A stretch of 64,000 nucleotides of DNA, taken from positions 11,251,516-11,315,515 of the forward strand of contig WARS01000011.1 in NCBI GenBank assembly GCA_008933995.1, in the 5' to 3' direction. Shown here in pieces: positions 13,732 to 27,200 of this stretch. The first letter of the stretch is position 1; each line of letters opens with the position of its first letter. This DNA is from Datnioides undecimradiatus. Lineage: Eukaryota > Chordata > Actinopteri > Lobotiformes > Datnioididae. A program made the position numbers and the translations under genes. The notes below the pieces were generated by a model that had not been told where the DNA came from, made no database searches, and saw only the letters and a program-made list of their open reading frames with translations.

Positions 13732-14375
13732 TTTTAATCCCCTTTCCTTTAAATGGCCTCTCACTGCTGGTATGAGGACTGTGTTCATTTTTAAATATTT
13801 TTGTGAAAACATGACCATTCAAGTGGTTGTCTATATGCAGCACTATACACTGCATTGTCTTAATGATTTTCTTTGCAGGAACTGCACACTGCAGCTGGAC
13901 AAAGAGTGGTCATTCTTACCAGTCAGTGACATTGAAACCTGGGCAGTGTTCCACAATGTTGCTCCTCTTTCATTCACCCTGTTGAATCCAGCTAGTTCAG
14001 ACCAGATCTGTGGAACCTGTGGAAATGAATTTATTTTGTAATCAGGTTAAATATTTTGTGCTTTTTATTGGTTTTGTAAATCATAAACAGCGTGTTTGCA
14101 ATAAGTTTTTTATTGCCATAGAAATATTGCTAATGCCATACAGGGCATTTCATATAGGGTCTCACACTTTACAGCAACTGCCCAACGATCCCAAGATCAA
14201 TCATAGCTTTTTAAGTTTAAACAAAGAAAAATAATTTGTTATTTACTAAATTATATTATTTTTGCATTTTCTTAATTTACTTTTTGCTTTTTCTTGCAAA
14301 ATACTAAAAAGAAATACTGCCGCCTAAAAAAAGTCAATTTGCAAGCCATAATTTGTGATGTCACACTGGCGCTTG

Positions 14376-14414
14376 CTGTAAGGGGTCTAAACCCACAAGG
14401 GTTGGACCTTACAG
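14376..14414. repeat. imperfect inverted repeat (hairpin-forming)
   Basis: CTGTAAGG at the left end pairs with CCTTACAG at the right end, and inner GGTC and AACCC segments also have complements (GGGTT, GACC), giving an imperfect stem around a short loop. It could be the remains of a small palindromic transposon end or a chance hairpin. Confidence 0.6.
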
Positions 14415-17400
14415 TATAAGAGATATTAAAGCACACTACATGATGTTACATAATAAACATAAATAATAAGTTAAATTAAATTAAAGTGCTCACTGTGGAT
14501 TGGTATTGTTTCTATGCGATGCGAGTTAATGAAACAAAATGAGTCATATACATCTTTAACATGTGTCCAAACTCAAGGCACTTCGGGTTCGGTAATGAGG
14601 GCTCACATGGGCCGGCCCACCCCCAGTGAGCTGTCCCTGGAGCTCCTCCCCCGTCAGCTTGAGTTACCTGTACACTCACCTATCACTCACCTGCTCCCGC
14701 GTTGCCTCCACAGCGACGGTGTTTCTGGGAACTGGCAACAAACGTCTGCGCACTGCGTTGGACGGCAACAGTTTAGCTTTACTCTTGGATTTGAACTGCT
14801 CATCTTCAAAACAAACAGGTTACGAACACTGACGTTTTCCTGCGGAGTTTATCGTCCTAAATTGGCAGCAGGCTGTGATGGCAGGCTGATGTTTCACGCG
14901 CTTTCTCGCCCACGTTTGACACCCTGAGCATCCTGTTCGGAAAACACCACTGTGAGTTTTTACGGGGTGAAAGTGACTTTTTCTGAGGTTTTCTGTCTTT
15001 CTCCGTGTTTTCACAGTGAGCACACACCCATTAAAACGCTGTGACACTTAGCAAATCTCACCAGCTCCACTGAGTAACTGTTGTGCAGCTTTCAATCGTA
15101 TTACACGGTCTTCCTCAGCAGATGGAGTTACTTGTTTGATGTTCAGTTTAGTGTATTCACTGATCTCTTTTTAGAACTCAATTAAAACTGGTCCTCGCAG
15201 ACTAATACCCTGCTTGATTTTAGTTGGAAGAGAGCAGGGAACTGCATGTTGCCTCCAAATATTTCAATATAATGTCTTCCAAAACCATAATTACAGCTTT
15301 TAGCTCTGTCCTGAGAGGAATGTGCTTTCATTTGGATTCAACATGTTAGAAAATGACCTCATGACATGCTACACATTAACAGCTAGAGGTGAACCACAGA
15401 TTGCTAAAATGAGTATCTGTTTTGTTAGCAGGTTAAGGTTGTTGTTCTCTGTGTGTGGGGAGGGTTGGTTGTTTGATTGGTATGTGAACAAATAAGCACC
15501 ATGCCAGTGAAATCTGACCCGATTTCATCTTGTGCCAGTTCTCTTGAACCTGATTCAGGGAATGCACTCACAGCTTCACACTGCACCTGAACACACCTGT
15601 AATTATCAACAGTGCAATGTGATTCAGCCATATGACTGCATGACTTAAAATACATAAAATCAGATAACAGTTATCTCTAACAAAATACTTACTCAGGGGA
15701 ATGGGGCAAAGTCCAGGTTTCTCACATCAAAGCAGGCCCATAATACTTTCATACACATTACATAAGCTTTTAGCATTTTCTGGTGTGTTTTCTAAAGAGG
15801 TTGGTGTGACTTCATGTAAACATGAAGAAAAAAGTTGGACTAAAATTAACTGGAGTGATCACAGCACACTTTGAAGTTGCTTCTGTAGTGTTATGGGATG
15901 TGTGTTACTATAGATATTTAATGCTTTAGAAAGGTTTTTGAACTGTTCTTTGGAGGAATAAAAAGCCTAGTTGTACTGTGTTATCATGTTGTGTGCGTTT
16001 CAGACTTTAGGTGCTGAGTATCTGTTCTTTTGATTACTTTTTGGTCCTTTTCAAATTTTTGTTGTACAGACCAGCACATGACATTGTAAGAGTATAAATC
16101 TTAATTACAGAATCCTTTACCCAATAAAAAATGATAATATTGTTTTATTAGGCTGTTTTTCAAACTTCAAGGTTAAAGGCTGTAGCAATGAACCATCTAA
16201 GATGAGACCTATTTATCATAAATGCTTTGGCACACTTAGTAATTCATATTCAAACATTACATTGAACATTACTTTCAAATGACATATTGTCATAGACAAC
16301 AGTTTGAAAAAGACACACTTGTCTAACTTTGTTCCAAACAAATAGCTTTAAAAATGAAAAGTCAGATATTATCAGTCATTTTGAATTAAATATTGTCATA
16401 CATGGCTTTATTAGTAGGCCTAAGACAAGTATACTGTGCACTCTGCCTCTGTTTTTGTTCAATAATGTCATGTAATTACCTCTGAATAAGAGGTTGTCAT
16501 TACTGAACAATAAGCACCTTAGGCTGAGGGCAGGAGAGGTGTGCAGAGGGCCTCTTGCTTTAAAGCTGTCAACACATGACACCCAGCCTATCCTGCTCCA
16601 GCCTCACCTCCCTCCTGAAACCTGGCGGAGGGCCAGAGCCGAGAACAATAGCAAGGAGAGAAGAAAATGACTAGAGCGATAAGGACAGAAAGAGGAAGTC
16701 TACTGTTTATGCTGACTTGACTTACTGTAGTAAATAGGACTGGTTTTGCTTTCTCATTTGCATTTCTCAGTAAGATTTTGATGCAGATGATCATTTTTAG
16801 AGGTACATGTGTGTATATGTGTGCAGGAACACACTAATGTTGACTTTGGTCCTGGCTGTGAGAGTTGTTGTGATTTAGCCATACTATGTTTCAGAAGATA
16901 TGAGGGGATTATCTGCAGAGGGCCATTATAGTTACCATCTGCTGTGAGATAAGGCCGAGTGACTGGACTTGTAACCTGACATACATAGTAGTTTACCATG
17001 TGCATTTGTAGTTTACCACTGCTAGTTGTGCAAAGACAGTTTTATTGTTCCAAATGGAAAGGATGGTATGGTATGTCATGAGGAAATCTGTCTCTCATAA
17101 CACAGTCATGGACGAGTGATATTAGTCTGGTTAGAAAATGATGCTGTAATGTTCCTGTAGACATTGTGGGAAGCACACCCAGTGACACAGTTTTACGCAG
17201 GGTTAGTTTCTTACAGGTTGGATTGTTCTTGCAGAGCATTTAAAATGCTTGCTGGTGTCGCAGGATCCTAACCTCTAACCACCAATTAATAATACAAACT
17301 GAATGGGTTTGCCTAAAGTGATACATGGCTCTTCACAGTCTAGAAGTCACAGAAGGTAAAAGGTTATTATCTTTAGTGTTAAATAAAATTCACTTTAGTC

Positions 17401-18211
17401 ATTAACTTAGGAATGCTTATCAGTAACTATATGTGCTATAGTAATGTGGTGATAAAATCCACCTATTGTCATAAAGAAAACTGAGCAGAACTCACATAGT
17501 TGAGTAACAGCTCGTTAGGGTTGTTAAGTGTTTAGCCATAATGTGTATTGCAGGCCTGAAATATATATATTATATAATCCTGTCAGTACACGACTTGAAA
17601 GACAAGTCTCCAGGACCAGAGGGAAAGGTGTGGGAGAGTTAAGTTCCCTCATTGCCTGCTCCTGTAAACCTCTTGTAGCACTTGGTTACGCTATGGTTTG
17701 TCTCTTTTAAGGCACTTATCAAACAGTTAGCATGACTGGGTGTAAAACCCAACCTAATTAATTAATTAATTGCAGATCTAGTCATTAACAAAGTGGATCT
17801 AATTACACATTGCACATCAGCCTGCTGTCTGCCATTGTCCCAGATCAGTCCCCTGACTACCTGCAGTACAGGCCCAACACCTGGCTCTCCACGGTTGAAG
17901 AACAAGCTGTTTAGTAGACTACACCTTGTCTTCACATAGCATATCTGCAACCTTAATGAGGTACCTACAGCTTTTTAAGCTTAAACACCACTGCATATGA
18001 GAGCTTAAGAAAGTGGAACAAGAGAGAAAAATGAAAAGATACCTGATGCAACAGGCATTTAAAGAGGCATCTTAAATAAACAATACATGTTTGTTTTGGT
18101 GGTTTTCGCTCCACCAGCAGCCACTGCCCTCTCTCAGTCTTTCATTAACACTCACTCTCTTTCTTTGTCTGCTTCACATGCTCCTATTTCTTCAGGTGGA
18201 TGCCTTAAATC

Positions 18212-21200
18212 ATGAGTGTGACGGGACCTCCATCGAGGCAAGCCAAGTGAGTGTTGCACACATTCCTGCTCCACCTTGGATATTTACCTTTCTCTGTGTT
18301 AGCTAATCGTGTTATGCTGAGTTACTGTCACCCAGTATGTAGAAGTTGGTGTGGGTCAGGGACCTTGGGCACAGAGCGGCTCTGTTGAGAATTGTTTGCT
18401 TTCCCTGGGTTCCTGGCTCTAGCCTCCCTCCATGTCCCACACCCCTCCTCTCCCTCCCAACTCTCTCCCTTTTCCACTCTCCCTCTCGCTCCCTGGCTGG
18501 TCCATATGCTCAGAATCTCAGGCTAATCTCACCCAGTGCTGGCCAGTCTGCTCTCTGTATATTACTTGTAGTTTGTGGGCTTGTGCTCATGAAAAGTGAC
18601 AGTGTGGGAATTTCAGAGAGTTTGTGACACTGACATCAAGAGGTGCAGGGATGAAGAGCATGCAGCGTAACCCCGTCTCCTCTTCTTGTCATTGCAGTGG
18701 AGTGGCCAGATCGGACAGCAAGATCAGCGCCAAGGCCCTCTACGGTAAGTGAGGGAGTATTTTACTGCTGGCCTGTTTTCAAAACTTTGCCTTCACATGT
18801 AATTGCACTTGTGCTTATTGGCTTGGCATGAGCTGCTACAGACTGTTTACATTTTACAGCTTGTAATTTAGAGGTTGTGCACTAGTACTTGTCAAGAAAA
18901 GGTCTGCCTATTGTTATTCATGACTCATTTTTATTTATATTCAATTATAGTCAATTTTTTAAATTAGCCTTATTGTCAAAAAACAAAATAAGCAATTAGT
19001 TTATCATACTAATAGATATTGCCTGGGTAGCCTGATTGTTGACTTCCATTGTTATCCGTAAATAAATAAACAAGGATGAACACTGTCTTGCAGTAGTAAA
19101 TACTCTCTAGTGTACCAAATGTGTTAATCCACTGCTGAAAAATTTCTATCATGTACTTTAAAACTTGTATATTTTCAATGTAGAACAAATTACAAATGGA
19201 GCATACAGCGTAAAACCAGCTATGTCCTTTTGATGCCTCTCAAACTGTAAATCAAGGAGGTGTGTGGTTCAGCACTGTAATGAACTCAAATCACAACAAT
19301 ATTGAATTTGCAATGCAAATGTCAGGAAATCCAGCACTCTCACTCTGCCACACTTTGCTGTAGCCTTGCAGACCTATCACAGTCCTCTCCATAGTACACA
19401 CACCCACATAGAGTCAGAGTGATAAGAGGGGGCCAAGGTCCTGCTGAGGCGCCCTGTCGTGCTCAGGCTGCTGACACCTCTGTCTGACACTGAGGGACAT
19501 GGGAGGGAGGCTGGCCTCCTGAAGGGAACATGAATTTCCAGCTCCATACCAGGCGTGCACAACATGCTGGGATATGTTGCTGGATGCATCAGGCTTTTGT
19601 TGTTTGTCTGCACTTTGTAGTCACAGTGCGTTATGCTGTCTGACTTTCAGGTTTTTGTACATGCTTTGAATTGAAGAATATGTTAGTGTTATTATAATGC
19701 TCCATTTAGATCTACATTGTTGTACTGCATCACTTATCTGGCATAACTGTGGTGAAACTCAGTAGGACAGTAATGGCGGTATGTGACATTTTATTTCAGC
19801 TATGGCATACTTGCACTAGGGTGTGTGTTTGTGACTGAAATATGCTATGTTATATTAGCAAGGAGTGCAGGGTGTGCCTGTTTTTAATGTGTGGTTGGAA
19901 CAGGGTGGGGATGCCCGTGTCTTGCAGGTGAATAAAAGACGCATTGAAAAGTGGAAAGGAAGAGGCGGACTCTCTTTCACTTCTGGTCCTTCCCACACTG
20001 CCTCAGACATTAGCTCACTGGTTCCCGTCGGTACCTCCTTCCACACTGCTAACATAGAGACACATTGTAGAGCATATCATAGGCTCAGATAGAAACCTAG
20101 ACTCAGGTATGACTGGACAGCCTGCTCTCATGCATGACTGTGCTGCTCCAAATTTAGAATGGCTTCAAATGACAGATGATGGTATTGTAGGGATGCAAGA
20201 TGTGCCCAAACCATCTTACTGTGCGCATTGTTGTCTGTGAAATATTTCTGTGCCTTGAGTCGTCCAAATATCCGCAGGATGCATCTACTCCTGTGATATC
20301 TGTGAAATGTCCCACTGTATGTGCGACGAGGTTCTGCTGCTTTTTATTGGCTAGTCTCATCTTGGGTGGCAGATGGTCACCACTACCTTCTCACTGCAGG
20401 ATGGCAGCAGCATGGTTGTCCTTTTCAACCAGAGAGGCAGAAGAGTGCACAGTGTTGTGCACCATTCATAACAGTGGGAGATATTTGGATAGATATAGGA
20501 CTGTTGCTCGCTACTTGCTGAATAAACATGTTGAGGAACAACAGGATAAGTCCAAGCTTAATCTCCCATATGCAAAATTCCTTGCTGTTCACACAATGCA
20601 GGGCAGCCGACAGGTGATGCAAATGATGCGCACGTCATCCCACCTGATTTTTTTTTTAGCAGCTTTGAGGTAGAGTAGATGAGTGTCGCATTAGATTCAT
20701 CACCCCTGGACTTCAGACCATCTGGCAGCTCTGTTAAGTTTCACGGCTTGTGGCTGAGGAGTATGTCAGGTAAAATTAGGCTGCAAGACTCAATCAACAG
20801 TTGGAAATACTCACTGAAAGACTTTGATCTCGTCCTGCCGCAGTGTTTGTCTTGAATGTCTGTATATGTATGAAAATGTCCGCGATAGATTCACTGCATA
20901 ATCTCTTTCAGTTGACCTCGTCTGTGCAGTTCGACTCGCCTGTTTGTCTTGTATAATAAGAAGTGTTAGAATTACAAAATAATGGCATGTGTTTGTTTTT
21001 GATAAGAAAAAAGCTCTATGTTAACCTGTAGGGTGGCCTGTAGTTAAGGAAAAAAAATCAGGTCATGAGATTGTGCCGACATATTTGCTTATTGTCTGAG
21101 TTGTCTGAGTGGTTGGATTCATGCAGGGTTTTGATGTTGCAACACAAGGTTTTATCATTTAATTGATCAAACAAAATTTGTTAGAATTGCCAAAAATAGT

Positions 21201-24200
21201 CCAAATCAAGAGTCAGGTTAAATATCAGAACTTGGTTTGTTTAAAGGGAAGTTATTGCTGAAGTCAGATGGTCTGATTGATCAGGGCCATGTATTGGTTT
21301 GATGTTCTGCCAAGCAGCCATGTTTATCACTGGTCACTGACTCTGAAGAGCCCTGAGGATCTGCCCATCTGCCTGCTAAGTGGCTCTTATTGCAAGCTGT
21401 TGCAGCGCTGTGAATTGATTGGCATAAATGTCAGTCATTAATAAGACATGGGGCAAGCTCGACTTACAGGACGACACCTGACGCTTGTGTTGCACCTGTG
21501 TGGAGCCAAGCAGGAAGGAATCATCAGAGAGGAAATGGCAGGAACAAGAAAGACACTTGCGTCATTATGACAGTGACAGCAGTTGCGGTGCTTAGAATAG
21601 AGTCAGAGCTTTAGAAAACATATTTACATTACACTGAATTATCAGTTAGGTGAAATATTAGATAGTAACTTAGAGCCTTGACACACATTTTCTTAAGTGT
21701 CCTACAAACAGCAACGTTTTTTGTGTCACAATCATGTTAAAATAAAGTGGGACTATATGAAGAGTAAACCTCTGTGGCAACATGTTGACTCTGTTGGGTG
21801 GGGGACAGAAAGAGACTCAATATGAGACCTGGCAGTAGAGTTGATAGGAACATGCTCTCATTTAACCGTAATTGTTACCTGCGGACTATTCACCTGGTAA
21901 ATAGGTCAATGAGCACGCTGGCACACTCATTTAACATTGGCCAGTTCAAAAACAATGAGTCCAGCCAACAGCACACGCATTGCTACGAACAATGCTGTTT
22001 GGAAAATGGAATTTCACCAGAGAGCTCCAGTTTTTTAATCCTGTAGTGGTTTCGAATAACAGCATATTTTAAAAACGTCTTTCTCAGACTTTAAAGCGTC
22101 TATAATCAATATTTTTCTTATACAGATGTATCAATGTATAGTGAGTTCCAGCTCATTGTCTTGTGTGGACCACAACTGTTTAACTGTTACTACCACTCTT
22201 TCACTGCTCTCATACTGTGTGTTTCCATCAAGAAGAATTCACTGTACTCAACCTGCTAAGCAGAGAAACCACAGATAGAGAAGAGCTGGTCAACATAGTG
22301 GAGCAATTAACAGCTAACGAGCCAGATATTATGAGTTGGTAGTTAGTTAAAAATAGAGCTAAAAGACTGTCAGTATTGAATTAACATTCATCAGGTGTTC
22401 TGAAAGATGACTGTAAATGAGTGATAATGTTGCTTCTTAACTGCTTGGAATGTAAATAAGAAAGTTTTTGGTGTTTGCCATATCAGCTTATAAGTAAAGA
22501 TATGCCAAATTTGTATTTTCGCATGTGGCCAACAGTATTATTTCAGGATTAAATTACCCCTTTATTCAAAAATGTGTTTTGTTACCACCGTTGATTGGCT
22601 CTCACTGTGTGGGAAGATTCATGTGTAGAGTTTGTTTGCACATACGTCTGCTAAAGGGACAGTTGCTCCAAGCTCATTTTAAATCAGAGATTAAGAGTTA
22701 TTCATAGAAGAATGATTTTGTAACATCACAACAACTTTGGAGTGAAGAATATGAATCTTACACAGGTGTGATGTGGAAAGTTGAAGGCTTGAATGGACTT
22801 TTGAGGAATCATCGTAGCACTATTTTCACCTATTAGAAACGTACAGACGACAGTTTACAGTACTGTGCAGCAGATGAGGAAGTGAGCCTGGTGCTGCCGA
22901 GAAATTGTGGTAATGATCTTTGACCTTACTGCAGTAAATCTGTACCTATGATTGATGTCCAAAGCTGATGGAACATGTTCTAATTCCAGCCTGGCAAATT
23001 GGCTGTAATATAAAAGAGGGCAGATCTTGACACAAAGACTCTTTCATACAACATTTAATAATTAACTTCTCAAACTGATCTGATTTTCTCTCCAGAAGGA
23101 CACTTTTGGACACAACATTACACCAAAATACATTCAAGTATAGTTTCATGCAATGAAATGCTCCTTTAGTTTTTACTACACTATTATGAAATAAACTGTA
23201 CAAATATACTATCATGTGTCTGCAGTTGCCCCATGAAACAAAACACACATACATTACGTGTCCATGTCACTTCCTTATTGCCCTGCTGGTCTCCTCAGCT
23301 CACACATTAGCGTTTTGTCTCATCTGTTCACTCTGCTGAAACATGCAATATGTGGACTTCAGGTCTGTGTCACTGCTGACTGGATATACAGTATGATTAC
23401 AGGATTTGGTGGTTTTTCAGTTTCTCACTTCAAATATTGTCTTTTTATTATCAACAGAGCAGAGGAAAAAATACTCCAACTCTAATTTTATCATGCATGA
23501 GACGTCACAGTATCATGTTGAGGTAAGATCCGCTCTGTTTCTGTTTCTCTGAAAAATATACGTTTTGTGTTTTAATTTAGATTTTTTTAAATGTATTTTT
23601 AAAAGTTTTGAAAATAAAGAAAAGTAATTTGTAGAAACGAACAGCGTGGCGGAGATTTTTGAATGCAAACACTAGGTTAAATCAAAAATTGTACTAATAC
23701 TAGTCTTTAACAGAAAACCTGTTAGTGATCACAGACGTGCAGTTTCCCATGCAGTGCACTACATTATTATTCTTTGTTATTTTAATATGTCATTGTTTGC
23801 ATGTCAATGTTTGTGTATGTGCATGTTTCCTTACACTACACAGTTATACTAATATTTTGTTGTAAATGCATATGGTACCTGTTGTCCCACCTTGTGACAC
23901 TGTGGAGAGAGAATATAAAATAGACAAATACAACAATGGAACAGATAAGTATATAAAGCAAGAAATTGAAAAAGATGAAAAACATGATTTTTGTTTTTAT
24001 GGTTCTGGTAACGCTGTTATGAACAGCAAAACCATTATGTCTCCAGTTTGGATTCAGCTAAAATGACCTCTGTTCCAAGTCATTTCATTCTGTTTGTCTC
24101 AGTGTTCCCTAGCAGACTGTATTTTCAACAAACAAAATACAAATTTGCTTAACAAAAAACCAAAAGCAAAATCTTTTGCTTAAGTTCCTTAAATCTGCAA

Positions 24201-27200
24201 TTTACAATTTAAAAAGGTCACTGAACCTTGTGAAAAACAAGATAAAAGTAAAGCATTTACCATTAGGTTATGCTACATTGTTCTTTTGCCCAGCGATAAA
24301 AGCTGGCACACTAGTTAATCTCTTGATTACATCTCATCTACGGGAACTCTGTTGTAATAAAGCAATCAGGCCTCTGATTGCAGCAGTGGGGAGCTGATGT
24401 TGGGAGTCGGAGACGTGCTTCAGGTCAGGGAAGGTGTTGAGCCATGTCCCGTGTCTGCGCAGATAGGATTTCTCTAAATACTTCCCCATTATGAGCACAT
24501 GAGCATAGGCAGGTAATCACAGATAAATGCCACGCTGGCAGCAGTTGCCTGCAGAGCTTTGGATGCGGTGATATTGCAGTTTTGACATCAGATAAAACAG
24601 AAGAGTAATTCTGAATGCATTGTGAAAAATATGTTATTATGCAAATAATAGCTGTAAGAAAAAAAGCCTTAATAAACACAGTTAAACTAAAAGTTTGTAA
24701 ATATGTCTGTGTACTTTCTTGCTGAATGTTAGATGAGAAAATTGGTGCCAGTAACCCGTTTGCTTAGCGTAGCATACAGACTCTAAACAGGTGATTTGGC
24801 TAGCTTGGTTCAGTCCAAACGTAGTTTGTTGCTGGTTTTATTTTTGCTGAACTAGCAAAACACTAGTTCATATTGACTCATCATATTATTCATATTATTC
24901 ATAATGTTTCTCTCATTTAACTCTCTGCAAGAAAACAAGTATATACTGCAAAATGTTAACTTAATATAGACATAACTTAATACAGACATTTAATTATGAA
25001 TACATATCATTCAAATAAAGGCATTCAACTCTCTGAAGCACACCATTCTTACTTTACATGGAACCATTGTTTTTAGTTCACACCATTTTATCTCCCCATC
25101 ACAGCCAAAAAGGATATCATTCATTCACCAACTCCCTGTTTCCTCCTCAGCATCTCTCCACCTTCATTATGGACAAAACAGAGTCCATTGCCACAGTGGA
25201 CGATGCCGTCAAGAAACTGGTTCTTCTGGACTCAAAAGACAAAGTCTGGACCCAGGAAATGCTCCTGCAGGTCACTGACAAGGCAGTCAGGCTGCTGGAC
25301 TGTGATACACAGGTATGACTCCACGTCTGTGCACACATCATGCTTACATGTACTGCTGAATATTTATCATTTACATGCTTGTCATAATGCTCATTTACCT
25401 TCTTGCAGAGAGTGAGATGAGGAGATTCATATCACTCTCATGTCTGTTTAATATGAATGCCTTTCCAGAAGCCAGTTAGGTTAGCTTAGCATAAAGATTG
25501 AAAACAGTGAAATGGCTTACCTGGTTCTGACAAATTATAACAAAAAACCCCACAAACTGTTGTCTTCACACTTCTGTGTGGATTAAAGAAACATCATAAA
25601 ATGTGTTACTGTTGTACAGAACCAAATTAGGTGTTGCTAGCCTTTGTGCTAAGATAAGCTAATTGGCCTCCTATAGCTTTATATTTGCCATTTGCCCCTC
25701 TAACTCTCTATAAGAGTGCTAAAATGTCAAGCTACAACTTCAATGTTATCTTTTCCCTTATACACATCTGTCAGGGGACTATTTATAGGATCTTGTCTAA
25801 TCTAGAAGTATCTTGCTCTTTCCTTATAATCATTCCTCTGTCTTGCTTCTGCAGGAAGAGTTGGAGAACTTTCCTCTTTCCACCATCCAAATGAGTCAGA
25901 CGGTCCTGAATCAGACACGTTACCCCTCTGTACTGCTGCTGGTGTGTCAGGACAAGGACCAGCCAAAGCCTGACATCCACTTCTTCCACTGTGACGAGGT
26001 GGAGGTGAGTCTGAATGCTACAGGCTTGGCTCAGTTTGCCTCCTTTATTGGCCGTGCATGATCGGTTGGCTTTGTGTTTTGTGTCATTCATAAATCCAAG
26101 CTGCTGTTGTTGAAGTGCCAGGTCAGATTTCAGTGCTGTTATTAGCAGTGTGTTTGTGTGTATCCTTTTACGTTTTTGCAGCCTTGTACAGAGATAATTT
26201 GCTTAGGGGAATCTATCCTCTTTATCTAGGATCTATTTTTTAAACTATGTAATGCTATAACTTTAGAGATAATACCTGTCCTACTACCTGTCACTGCTGG
26301 TACAAGAACATTCAAGATGCCACAAGAAATGATCATTGTAATTTAGCCCTGACAGGGGTTTGAGGATGAGAATAAAACAGTTTTGAGGTTTCTTATATAA
26401 TTTGTTTATATCATAGTTTTGTTTGTCTTAATTGAGAGAGTATGAATGAATGTGGGCTCCATATCTAACAATGTTTTTTGCAACGCTCACATATTTTGCA
26501 TCACACTGATAAATTTAACATCTTTTGTCTGTATGAAAATATATCCATGAATTTAAACTGGCAATGTAGCGCGAGCATCGCATGCTGCATTGTGAGTCAG
26601 TATTAACACATAAATGAGCAAACTACATACTAAAAGCATTAGACAGTTACTTCTGGGCCTCTTTGTTAATTTTTAAATGTAGTTTAAAAAAGTTCATACT
26701 GTTGACCTTTCTAATGTCTGTGGGACAGAGGCCCAGAGACCCAAGGCCCAGATGGTCAACATTAAAATGATTAGTAACTCTAATGTCTTTGATTGCAGAC
26801 TTGAAATCCAAGTTACAAAATATAATTTGTCACTATGATGTTAAGAGCATTCTTATTCCTATTAAAAACATCTAATGAATTACTTTTTCCAATTTAGATG
26901 AGCCAGTTTGCAATTAAATATGAAACTGCAAACATCTATAGGCAGAGACAGAAATGTTTTTCCATAGATATAGCTGCACAACTAGAAAACAGTTTGATGC
27001 ATTTGTGTCTCTGTGTCTCTCCTCACTTTCTTCAGGCTGAGATGGTTCATGCAGATATAGACAGTGCCATTGGAGACAACAAGCATGGGAAGAAAATGAG
27101 ACTTCAGACTCTTAAGTGAGAAAAGTGCTGCAGCCAACACATAAATGCGCACACACACAAAAGTTAGTTAGCTAACTTAATGTGTTGGTACTGAAGGTCT

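Larger units (their letters stand above)
13140..18195. other. intergenic region / eps8l2 upstream region
   Basis: No recognisable protein-coding exon. It contains a 21-unit GT microsatellite (13687-13728), an inverted repeat (14376-14414) and a locally CpG-rich stretch at about 14580-14951 that ends in a splice-donor-like ACCACTGTGAGT. That stretch could be the promoter and first non-coding exon of eps8l2, since the first coding exon at 18196 has an acceptor in front of it and so needs an upstream exon. This is inferred only from composition and the donor. The rest (15000-18190) shows nothing I can name. Confidence 0.4.

Noticed and set aside
13691-14041. 116-codon open frame starting in the GT microsatellite
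   Set aside because: The start is repeat-encoded (Cys-Val repeats), and the rest matches no family and has no splice support.
14514-14927. 137-codon plus-strand open frame
   Set aside because: It is open because the stretch is GC-richer. It has no recognisable domain, and the region is better explained as promoter or non-coding exon of eps8l2.
20200-20673. 157-codon plus-strand open frame in eps8l2 intron 2
   Set aside because: No splice context, no family resemblance and mixed low-quality composition; it lies inside a large intron and overlaps other random frames.
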